Source: Bacteroidales bacterium CF
GTDB taxonomy: Bacteria; Bacteroidota; Bacteroidia; Bacteroidales; UBA932
Length of the DNA: 64,000 nucleotides
Reading direction: 5' to 3'
Assembly: GCA_000473305.1 (NCBI GenBank)
Contig: CP006772.1
Coordinates: forward strand, 1,302,001 to 1,366,000
Part shown: piece after piece, positions 27,578 to 35,305 of the stretch
Numbering within the stretch: position 1 is the first letter of the stretch
Layout: each line of letters starts with the position of its first letter
The notes under the pieces: model-generated
Seen by the model: the letters and a program-made list of their open reading frames with translations, nothing else
Databases searched by the model: none
What the model was told of the DNA's origin: nothing
Made by a program: the position numbers and the translations under genes

Positions 27578-28465
27578 ATGAAAAACTTTATAACTACAGG
27601 GATTTCTATTATTTGCACCATCATATTCATTTCATGCGAAAAGAGTGAACCTTCAGACATAGTTGAAGAATCAAAATTTTATGCCTCTTTCAATGGAGAA
27701 TCCCAGACAAAGGCTACTACACCATTTACTAACGGCTATAAGGCGACCATTTACGGATATACGGCAGGGGCAAATGTAACCTCAGCAACACCAGTATCAG
27801 GTACTCCAGTCGATGCCACATGCGGTTCTTCCGGCCTCCTTACACCGACCTCTGCTGTTTTTCTTCCGAAAGGGAGTTATGATTTCTACTCTGTTTCACT
27901 AAACAGCGCAAATTCTCCGAACCTGACCTTCTCTTCCGGAGTTTCCGGACAACTGAGCAACGGAATCGACTATCTATGGGCCAAATGTACAGGTATAGCT
28001 CAAGGTGGCACAGCCTCTTTCACTTATAACCACAAGGCTGTTGGGATTGAGATAAATGTAGCTCCCGGTACGGGCGTAAGCAATCTTAGTGTAACATCTA
28101 TCAGCATCAGCCCCACCACTCCTGCAACAAATTCAAAGATGAATCTATCAACCGGGAGTATCGGTGAGGCCAGCAGTGTCGGCGCTTTGTCTCCTATTTC
28201 ACTTAGCGGGCTACAAGGTAAATATATAATGTTACCATTGTCTTCAATAGGGCTTAATATTGAACTGTCTGTCAATGCCACAATCGGAGGTACAGCAGTT
28301 ACAGCAAAAAAATATTCGGCATCAATTCCTGCTCAGGTATACTCTTCCGGCTATTATTACACAATAAATCTTACAGTCTCATCTACTGCCCTGCAATTCT
28401 CCGGGGCTCTTGTTGACGATTGGACATATCAGTCAATTACGGGAATCTCTCTAACAGAACAATAG
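27578..28465 (+). CDS. Fimbrillin family lipoprotein (FimA clan), likely shaft subunit
   Basis: A 295-residue lipoprotein with lipobox IFISC (Cys20). Contains the operon's fimbrillin signature: SYDFYSVSLNS near 105-115, NGIDYLWAKC near 128, and YNHKAVGIEINVAPG near 150. The low-complexity Ser/Thr/Gly-rich, Cys-poor mature region is typical of a major structural subunit. The C-terminal VDDWTYQSITG resembles the end of other FimA-clan pilins. Weak 17-bp gap from the anchor gene. Which of the three fimbrillins is the main shaft subunit cannot be decided from sequence. Confidence 0.78.
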   Translation: MKNFITTGISIICTIIFISCEKSEPSDIVEESKFYASFNGESQTKATTPFTNGYKATIYGYTAGANVTSATPVSGTPVDATCGSSGLLTPTSAVFLPKGSYDFYSVSLNSANSPNLTFSSGVSGQLSNGIDYLWAKCTGIAQGGTASFTYNHKAVGIEINVAPGTGVSNLSVTSISISPTTPATNSKMNLSTGSIGEASSVGALSPISLSGLQGKYIMLPLSSIGLNIELSVNATIGGTAVTAKKYSASIPAQVYSSGYYYTINLTVSSTALQFSGALVDDWTYQSITGISLTEQ

Positions 28466-28469
28466 CCTC

Positions 28470-29390
28470 ATGAAATTTCAAATAACAGCCATACTGCCTC
28501 TCCTCTGCTTATCTGTCATATCATGCATTGATGATGACAAATGTGATTGTTGTGGCAAAGACTCAGAGGAGATGAAATCAGTCTCTTTCAAAGGAGGTAT
28601 TAATTCAGCCTATAGTGTCAAGTCTTCAAAGACAATTCAGGCGGGAATCAGGGCTGTTATTTTAGCTTATGAAAGCGGAGACAACCCCGTCAGTAAATCC
28701 TGTTACCCGGCAACTCCGCTTCCAGTCGTTTCAGATCAAAGCGGAAACCTAGTGATTGAAAACGAGAGCCCGTTATTCATGCCTGTAGGTAACTACGACT
28801 TCTATGCCATTTCCCTGAATTCTGACAACCGGGAAAAATTTAAATTTGATGCAGGGAAACTTGAGGGTCTGACTAATGGGACAGATTATTTATGGGCTAC
28901 AAAAAAAGAGATAGTCATAAAAAACAGCACCAACGTTACATTTGATTTCACACATAAAGCCGTTGCTATCGAATTGGACCTTTTTGCCGGGAATGGAATA
29001 GACTCTTTATATGTGACAACTATACTTACATCTATGAGTAAAGACGGAGGAGAGCTTCTGTTGTCTTCCGGGGAGATATCACCTTCTCTTGCGCTCTCTT
29101 CAATGATGATAAAGGTAGATGTAATTAATAACACATGCCGGTGGATTATGCTCCCACTTTCCGGAATAAGTGAACTTCCAATAATTATTGAAGCCATTTT
29201 ACAAAAAGGTGATGGAGTTGAATCAAAACGATTTGCATCAGCACTCCCAATTGTAAACAAAAATTACACAGCAGGAAGACTTTATAAATATTTGATTCAA
29301 GTGGAAGCCGACTCTCTATCGTTCTGTAATACTGCTGTTTCTGAATGGGCGGGAATCTCTTTGGATAATATTATAGTGAGAGAGCAATGA
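28470..29390 (+). CDS. Fimbrillin family lipoprotein (FimA clan)
   Basis: A 306-residue lipoprotein with lipobox SVISC (Cys19), followed by a Cys cluster (DKCDCCGKD). Carries the same signature as its neighbours: NYDFYAISLNS, NGTDYLWATK and FTHKAVAIELDLFAG. C-terminal AVSEWAGISLDN is again clan-like. Starts 5 bp after the previous gene and overlaps the DUF3575 gene by 4 bp (ATGA). Three related fimbrillins in a row suggest shaft and accessory/tip subunits produced by tandem duplication. Confidence 0.76.
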   Translation: MKFQITAILPLLCLSVISCIDDDKCDCCGKDSEEMKSVSFKGGINSAYSVKSSKTIQAGIRAVILAYESGDNPVSKSCYPATPLPVVSDQSGNLVIENESPLFMPVGNYDFYAISLNSDNREKFKFDAGKLEGLTNGTDYLWATKKEIVIKNSTNVTFDFTHKAVAIELDLFAGNGIDSLYVTTILTSMSKDGGELLLSSGEISPSLALSSMMIKVDVINNTCRWIMLPLSGISELPIIIEAILQKGDGVESKRFASALPIVNKNYTAGRLYKYLIQVEADSLSFCNTAVSEWAGISLDNIIVREQ

Positions 29391-29920
29391 AAAAAATGGT
29401 CATTCTGATACTTATTGTGTTTATATCATATACCCATTGTCCTGCACAGAAATTTGGTGTTGGGACAGACGTTATTTCTTTAACAACAGCCACTTTAAAT
29501 GTTGAGGCATCTGTAATGGTTTCTAAAAAGGTTACCCTTCAATTACCATTGTCCTGGAATCCTTTTACGATGAAAAATAATTTCAAGATAAAACATATTG
29601 CTATTCAGCCTGGTATAAGATGGTGGTTTTGGCATGGCTATTCAGAATTTTATTTAGGTGCTCATCTTCTCACCTCTATTTTCAACATAGCCGTTTCAAA
29701 TCAGAGAAAGCAGGGCTGGGCTAGCGGGATCTCATTCACTTGTGGATATGCATGGATGCTGAACCAGCACGTGAATCTTGAAATTGAAGCTGGAGGAGGG
29801 CCAATATACAGAGAATATGATAAGTTTGAAAGTGAGACATGTGGGGAATATTTAGGCACCACGAAAGGGGTCATACTCTTCCCCACTCGTCTCTCTTGTT
29901 CTGTGTTTTTCCTATTCTAA
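29387..29920 (+). CDS. DUF3575 outer-membrane protein of the fimbrial operon
   Basis: A 177-residue protein with a cleavable signal (KMVILILIVFISYTHCPAQ) and a DUF3575-type sequence: FGVGTDVISLTTATLNVEASV, then QPGIRWWFWHGYSEFYLGAHLL, then GYAWMLNQHVNLEIEAGGG. Strands alternate and the chain ends in SVFFLF, as in small outer-membrane barrels. DUF3575 genes recur in Bacteroidales fimbrial loci, but their role is not established; an outer-membrane platform or assembly aid is plausible. ATGA overlap with the fimbrillin upstream suggests stoichiometric coupling. Confidence 0.8.
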   Translation: MKKMVILILIVFISYTHCPAQKFGVGTDVISLTTATLNVEASVMVSKKVTLQLPLSWNPFTMKNNFKIKHIAIQPGIRWWFWHGYSEFYLGAHLLTSIFNIAVSNQRKQGWASGISFTCGYAWMLNQHVNLEIEAGGGPIYREYDKFESETCGEYLGTTKGVILFPTRLSCSVFFLF

Positions 29921-29930
29921 TCCGACTACT

Positions 29931-31868
29931 ATGAAGAAGTGTTTGATATTATTAGTCATGGAACTCTTATTAATTGGATGCAGCAGGAAGATTTATAGGA
30001 TTGAGCGGGATGATGTTACTATAAATGTCAGGCATGAGGATGGGAGATATAAAAACACAATCTCACTTTCAGGCAATAAAAAGAAGGATCTATCCTACAA
30101 AGAACCACTTACAGGGAGGAACTTTCTGATAGAAAATGCAGCAAGAGATGAAAAAAGCGGAGAGATGATTGGTGTAAGAGAGCTGGAGGAGGTAATAGTG
30201 ACAGCAAAGTCTGAGAATATTTCTGAAAGAAATGGAATAATACTTCTTGGCTTTATTATCACGGTCCCTTCAGCCATTCTGGACAGCAGATGGCAGTTGG
30301 AGATTCTTCCCATTCTCAGTATAGGTGCTGACACGATCCATTTCAGCAGTATTGCAATAACGGGTATAGACTTCAAAAAGGCTCAGAGCAAAGGCTATTT
30401 GAAATATGAAAAATATCTGAGGCGAATCATCCCAGATGAGGCAGACTTCTATGAATTCTACACAGATCTTCCAAATCTCGTGTTATTTCTGGAGAGAAAT
30501 CTTCCGGAATCCAGAATACTGGAGGGAATAAACAACAATGAGCTGAAAAGTGAATTTGGAATCAGCGAGAAACAAATTGTAGATCATTATGTCAGAGAGT
30601 GGCTAATTGAAAGAAATGAGAAGAGGAAGCGTGAAAAGGACCTGTACTTCAATAAATATGTGAGAATTCCAAGAATCAGGGGTTGCAGGCTTGATTCTGT
30701 CATTAAAGACATTAACGGAGATTTTGCATATCACTATTCTCAGGAAGTAGTTGCAAGCAAGGAGTCCTCAAAACTTCGCCTTAATCTTTATGGAACAATC
30801 AGAGACCAGAGTGGACTTGCGGTAAGGTTAAAACCATCTGACACATTGCAATATAATGTATCATCCATGATAAGTTTTATTGACACGACTGCCAGATACA
30901 AGAAAAAGACCGTGTATCGGAGAATGAGTTCTAATATCAATGCATCGATAGAGTTTAAACCCGGCAAGTATAAAATAGATCCTGCTCTCTCTTCAAATCT
31001 GAGGCAACTGACTATTATAAAGGACACAATAGGAAAGATAATTAATAATGACGAACTGGTGCTTGATTCATTGATTATTACTGCCGCATCTTCTCCTGAG
31101 GGTTATTATTCAAATAATAAAATTCTCTCGGCCAGAAGGGCCGGTGCAATAAAGCAATATCTGCAAGAGATACTCGAAACGGGTAAAGATGAGAGTTTCA
31201 CCATTATAAACGGTCACTTGGTTTCCGAGAACAATGACACTGTTAAAAATGAAAAAAAACTGCACATAGTTTCAAAAAGCATACCTGAAGAGTGGTCTGA
31301 ACTTCTGCGCTTGATACAGATAGATCAAAATATTGTAGAGAAAGAGAAAATAATTGGTTGTATGGATATTAGAAACCCGGATGATAGAGAAAATGCCATG
31401 AAGATATACAGGAAAGATTATAGATATATCAAAGAGTACCTGTATCCTGCTTTAAGAAAGGTGGATTTTACATTCCATCTTCACAAACGTGGTATGATAA
31501 AAGATACGATTCATACAAAAGAGCTTGACACTGTATATCAGAGAGGAGTAGCATATCTGAAGGAGAGAAGATACAGTGATGCCCTGAAGATACTATCCTG
31601 TTATGAAGATTTTAATACTGCTATAGCACATATGTCATTAGGCCATGACTTTTCAGCCGACAAAATCTTATCCGGCTGTAACGAAACAGCCATAAAAGTA
31701 TACTTACAAGCTATACTTGCTGCCAGAAGAGATGAAGAAGACCAAGCGATTCAGTACTTCAAGAAAGCAAAAAAAATGGACATTTCGATGGCATATCGGG
31801 GAAGTCTGGATCCGGAAATAAGCTACCTGATAAATAAATACAATTTAAACGAGGATCTTTTCAAATGA
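29931..31868 (+). CDS. OmpA-like lipoprotein with C-terminal TPR-like region (fimbrial operon)
   Basis: A 645-residue lipoprotein (lipobox LLIGC, Cys17). About 20-330 are charged and unassigned. About 336-410 resemble an OmpA/MotB peptidoglycan-binding domain: IEFKPGKYKIDP, then LDSLIITAASSPEGYYSNNKILSARRAGAIKQYL, which keeps the family's D...G.....N..LS..RA pattern with Ser in place of the usual Asp-Gly turn. About 535-645 look like TPR repeats (YQRGVAYLKERRYSDALKIL). It may tie the fimbrial base to the cell wall. Overlaps the next gene by 4 bp (ATGA). Confidence 0.7.
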   Translation: MKKCLILLVMELLLIGCSRKIYRIERDDVTINVRHEDGRYKNTISLSGNKKKDLSYKEPLTGRNFLIENAARDEKSGEMIGVRELEEVIVTAKSENISERNGIILLGFIITVPSAILDSRWQLEILPILSIGADTIHFSSIAITGIDFKKAQSKGYLKYEKYLRRIIPDEADFYEFYTDLPNLVLFLERNLPESRILEGINNNELKSEFGISEKQIVDHYVREWLIERNEKRKREKDLYFNKYVRIPRIRGCRLDSVIKDINGDFAYHYSQEVVASKESSKLRLNLYGTIRDQSGLAVRLKPSDTLQYNVSSMISFIDTTARYKKKTVYRRMSSNINASIEFKPGKYKIDPALSSNLRQLTIIKDTIGKIINNDELVLDSLIITAASSPEGYYSNNKILSARRAGAIKQYLQEILETGKDESFTIINGHLVSENNDTVKNEKKLHIVSKSIPEEWSELLRLIQIDQNIVEKEKIIGCMDIRNPDDRENAMKIYRKDYRYIKEYLYPALRKVDFTFHLHKRGMIKDTIHTKELDTVYQRGVAYLKERRYSDALKILSCYEDFNTAIAHMSLGHDFSADKILSGCNETAIKVYLQAILAARRDEEDQAIQYFKKAKKMDISMAYRGSLDPEISYLINKYNLNEDLFK

Positions 31869-33685
31869 GACTATATCGACAAATCCTATTCTCTCTGTTA
31901 ATTCCCGGACTTCCCGGTTGTTACAAAGATGCCACAATAAATGACACCTCCGGGTCTGAGATTAAAACGGAGATAATAGCCAGAATAAATCTGACCATGA
32001 AGGATGAAGATGTCATATCCAAATCGACAACAGTTGTCGATAATGTCATCAGCAATGTTAACATCCTTGTATTTGACGTTAACGGGAATCTTCTGAAGAG
32101 CTGCTATTTTGAAAATCCGTCATCTATGACAATAAGCTGTTCAAGTGGCACAAAGACTATTGCCGCTGTGGCAAATGCAGGAGTAATATCTCTTTCGTCA
32201 TATACAACTATCGGAAATTTGCGAAATGCCATCACTTCAAATATGACAAACAGTTTGGATCAATGTATAATGGTCGGGGAAAAGTGCATAAATCTCACGA
32301 ATAGTGGCTTAATAACAATAGAAATGAGACGATTATTGTCTAAAGTCACTGTCGTTTTCAATAAAGAGGGGCTTGATGAAGGAACTTCTCTTATAATCCG
32401 CGAAATCTGGCTTAGAAATGTACCATCTTCCTGTCGCTTTTTTTCCGATAACAAGCCTCTGACATCCAGTGAAATTTCTCAATACGGGGACTCCATTGAT
32501 GCAAATCTGGAACCCTCATGCCACCAGGAAGCAACTCCATTATACTTGTTTGAAAACAAGCAGGGGGATATTGGTTCTGCTGCTAATGAATCTCAGAAAT
32601 CACCCGGAGAGTCATATCCAGTTTGTTCTTACATAGAAATTCGAGCCGATTATACAAATGTAGCCCGGGAAGGGGTCCTAAAATACCGGTTCTATCTTGG
32701 AAATAACATTACCAATAATTTTGATGTTGTAAGGAACAAGTGGTATCAATTAAATGTGATTTTCAGAGAAGATGCGATAAATGAAGTTTCCTGGAGAATT
32801 GACACGACAGAGATTACTGATGTACTGTATCTTATAGATGTGGTTGCTCAACCGGTAAGTGGCGGTTCAATTGATGGTGCCGGATACTATAAATACGCTT
32901 CTGTTCCCGAATTAGCAGCAATTCCCAACACAAACTATACATTCACAGGTTGGAGTCCCACAATTGTTCCCGTGACGGGAAACATGACATATACAGCTAA
33001 TTTTCAATATATAGATCCGACAGTACATGCCACGGGTGTCACATTATCAAAGGACACTTTGAATCTAGATTCGGGTTCTTCCGTAATCCTTACGGCAAAC
33101 GTAATACCCGACAATGCTAATAATAAAAATGTTGTATGGTCATCATCTGACCCTAATGTTGCCAGTGTCGATCAAAACGGAAATGTAACAGGTTTGAGCG
33201 CAGGCACTGCTTCAATCACTGTAACGACAAGTGATGGAGGATTTACTGCATCCTGCATTGTCAAGGTGTTCAGGATTATTAAACTCTATTTTCATATTGA
33301 AAGAACGGCTAAAGTTGAATATAAGAGTAATGATGGTGGATACTGGTATCTCTGTGAACCTATGCACGATGATATATATGTAAGATCAAACAGTCCGGAG
33401 GGAATTCCAGGAACTATCTCATATTCTATTGACTGGGCCTATGACCCCTCTTCCGGATTTTCACCTCCCGAATCGACATCTGCCACAAAATCCATTGCTA
33501 TCTCAAACACTTTAAATATGCTGCTTGAATCAGGAGATGCGTTGGGTAAGGAGACCGATTTCTCTCTTGACTATCCGACAATAACAATAACGGGTATCTC
33601 TCCGGCAATCATGGCAAATCCACCGACCAAAATCATTGTGGATCAGGCGATGAACACATATAGATATAGTGAAATCGGAAGATAA
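31865..33685 (+). CDS. Multidomain fimbrial tip/adhesin-like lipoprotein with InlB-B and BIG2 repeats
   Basis: A 606-residue lipoprotein (lipobox LPGC, Cys19). Residues about 30-325 look like a fimbrillin/DUF4906-type subunit (Mfa-like NSKVTVVF-type core, RNKWYQLNVIF). About 325-385 are an InlB B-repeat-like segment (VAQPVSGGSIDGAGYY, TFTGWSP, TYTANFQY). About 390-468 are a bacterial Ig-like BIG2 domain (TLNLDSGSSVILTANV, VVWSSSDPNVASVDQNGNV, GTASITVTTSDGG). About 470-606 are the domain shared with the first gene of the operon. A tip adhesin is likely. Last gene; convergent with the FAD oxidoreductase only 5 bp away. Confidence 0.75.
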   Translation: MRLYRQILFSLLIPGLPGCYKDATINDTSGSEIKTEIIARINLTMKDEDVISKSTTVVDNVISNVNILVFDVNGNLLKSCYFENPSSMTISCSSGTKTIAAVANAGVISLSSYTTIGNLRNAITSNMTNSLDQCIMVGEKCINLTNSGLITIEMRRLLSKVTVVFNKEGLDEGTSLIIREIWLRNVPSSCRFFSDNKPLTSSEISQYGDSIDANLEPSCHQEATPLYLFENKQGDIGSAANESQKSPGESYPVCSYIEIRADYTNVAREGVLKYRFYLGNNITNNFDVVRNKWYQLNVIFREDAINEVSWRIDTTEITDVLYLIDVVAQPVSGGSIDGAGYYKYASVPELAAIPNTNYTFTGWSPTIVPVTGNMTYTANFQYIDPTVHATGVTLSKDTLNLDSGSSVILTANVIPDNANNKNVVWSSSDPNVASVDQNGNVTGLSAGTASITVTTSDGGFTASCIVKVFRIIKLYFHIERTAKVEYKSNDGGYWYLCEPMHDDIYVRSNSPEGIPGTISYSIDWAYDPSSGFSPPESTSATKSIAISNTLNMLLESGDALGKETDFSLDYPTITITGISPAIMANPPTKIIVDQAMNTYRYSEIGR

Positions 33686-33690
33686 TCCTC

Positions 33691-35229
33691 TTATTTAATT
33701 TGGTTGGCAACATTTATTCCATCCAGCGCAGATGAGACAATTCCACCGGCATAACCGGCACCTTCGCCACAAGGATATAGGTTCTTAAAGGTTACATGAC
33801 ATAATTGATCAGGATCTCTTGTTATTCTTACCGGAGATGAGGTTCTTGATTCAACGGCAAGCAGTAGTGCATCAGGAGTAATGTAACCTTTCATTCTCCT
33901 GTCAAATATGTATAAAGCCTGTTTTAGCCTGCTTGTTATGAATCCCGGTAGAATCCCGTCAATCCTTGCAGGAACAGCACCGGGATGATATGAAGTCTGA
34001 GGCAATCCGGATGAGTCCTTACCCTTTAGAAAATCTGTCATTCTTTGAGCAGGTGCTTTTATATTCCCGCCCCCATACATAAATGCCTCTTTCTCTATGT
34101 CGCTCTGGAATTCCATTAAAGCCAGCTCTCCGTACTTTTCATATCCGGAAATGTCAGATGGTTCAACAGATACGACAACCCCGGCATTTGCCCACTTTGA
34201 ATTTCTGGCAGAATTCGACATTCCGTTCAGTACCAGTTCTCCCGAGGCTGTGGAGGCAGGCACGAGTATACCGCCCGGACACATACAGAATGAAAAGACT
34301 CCCCTTCCCTCTATCTGTGCAACCTGACTATACTCTGCTGCAGGCATATAGGGCTGATAGAATCCATGATACTGAATTTTGTTTATAAGAGATTGTGGAT
34401 GCTCAATTCTGACCCCTAAGGCAAATCCCTTCTTCTCTATTTTCCACCCTCTTTCAGAAAAAAGCCTGTAAATATCTCTGGCAGAATGGCCCGTTGCAAG
34501 AATAACATTATCTGCGTAATACTCCTTTCCACCTTTGCACTTTACCCCTTTAACAACCTCTCCTTCTGTAATTAAATCTACAACTCTGGAATTAAAATGA
34601 TACTCTCCCCCATTCTCAATTATGGTGAGTCTCATATTTTCAATTATCTGCGGCAATCTGTCAGTACCAATATGTGGGTGAGCATCAATCAGGATGTTCT
34701 TATCTGCTCCAAAGAAGACAAATTGGTTTAAAACTTCATAAATATCACCCCTCTTGTTTGAGCGGGTATAAAGCTTGCCGTCAGAGTAGGTTCCTGCACC
34801 TCCCTCTCCAAAACAGTAGTTTGAATCAGGGTCCACAAACTGTTCTCTTGAAAGTCTTGCAATGTCAGATTTTCTTTGATGAACATCTTTTCCTCTCTCA
34901 AGGATTATTGGTTTATAGCCCCTCTCAAGCAACTTCAATGCTGCAAAAATACCGGCAGGGCCAGCACCGACAATAATTACACTCTTTCCTTCCCTTACAT
35001 TTTTATAAACAGGCTCTTTGTACCTGTAGACCGGTTCCTCTCCCCTCTTGTAACCCTCAACTTTGAGTCTATATAATACATTCTTACCTCTGGCATCAAG
35101 GGAACGTCTTACTATTAGAGCTTCACCAACAGATTCCGGAGTTATACCCATAGAACGGGCCACCAATGCATATAACTCTTTTTTAGACAATTCCAGGTTG
35201 ATAGGAACAGTTATCTCTATCTCTTTCAT
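33691..35229 (-). CDS. FAD-dependent oxidoreductase (COG2509-type dehydrogenase)
   Basis: A 512-residue soluble flavoprotein. The dinucleotide-binding motif VIIVGAGPAGIFAALKLLERG is at about 88-108, the family stretch YCFGEGGAGTYSDGKLYTR near 145, and the second FAD segment VILATGHSARDIYRLF near 245. The C-terminus has the FAD-contacting YPCGEGAGYAGGIVSSALDG near 485. The first ~80 residues form a separate small domain typical of this family. Substrate unknown. Single gene convergent with the fimbrial operon and divergent from the kinase pair. Confidence 0.85.
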   Translation of the reverse strand: MKEIEITVPINLELSKKELYALVARSMGITPESVGEALIVRRSLDARGKNVLYRLKVEGYKRGEEPVYRYKEPVYKNVREGKSVIIVGAGPAGIFAALKLLERGYKPIILERGKDVHQRKSDIARLSREQFVDPDSNYCFGEGGAGTYSDGKLYTRSNKRGDIYEVLNQFVFFGADKNILIDAHPHIGTDRLPQIIENMRLTIIENGGEYHFNSRVVDLITEGEVVKGVKCKGGKEYYADNVILATGHSARDIYRLFSERGWKIEKKGFALGVRIEHPQSLINKIQYHGFYQPYMPAAEYSQVAQIEGRGVFSFCMCPGGILVPASTASGELVLNGMSNSARNSKWANAGVVVSVEPSDISGYEKYGELALMEFQSDIEKEAFMYGGGNIKAPAQRMTDFLKGKDSSGLPQTSYHPGAVPARIDGILPGFITSRLKQALYIFDRRMKGYITPDALLLAVESRTSSPVRITRDPDQLCHVTFKNLYPCGEGAGYAGGIVSSALDGINVANQIK

Positions 35230-35282
35230 TAAATAGTTTAATATTTTGCAAAAATGGCCATTTTTTGAATAATAATTACTCT

Positions 35283-35290
35283 TATATTTG
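35283..35290 (+). promoter_or_regulatory. Candidate -7 box (TATATTTG) for the kinase pair
   Basis: Exact TAnnTTTG match. It overlaps the TTG at 35288 that would otherwise extend the gene, which argues for the ATG at 35306 as the start. Confidence 0.5.
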
Positions 35291-35305
35291 ATTATAATTT
35301 ATATT

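Noticed and set aside
28886-29260. 124-codon - strand frame inside a fimbrillin gene
   Set aside because: Antisense to a gene with clear lipobox and family motifs; no supporting features.
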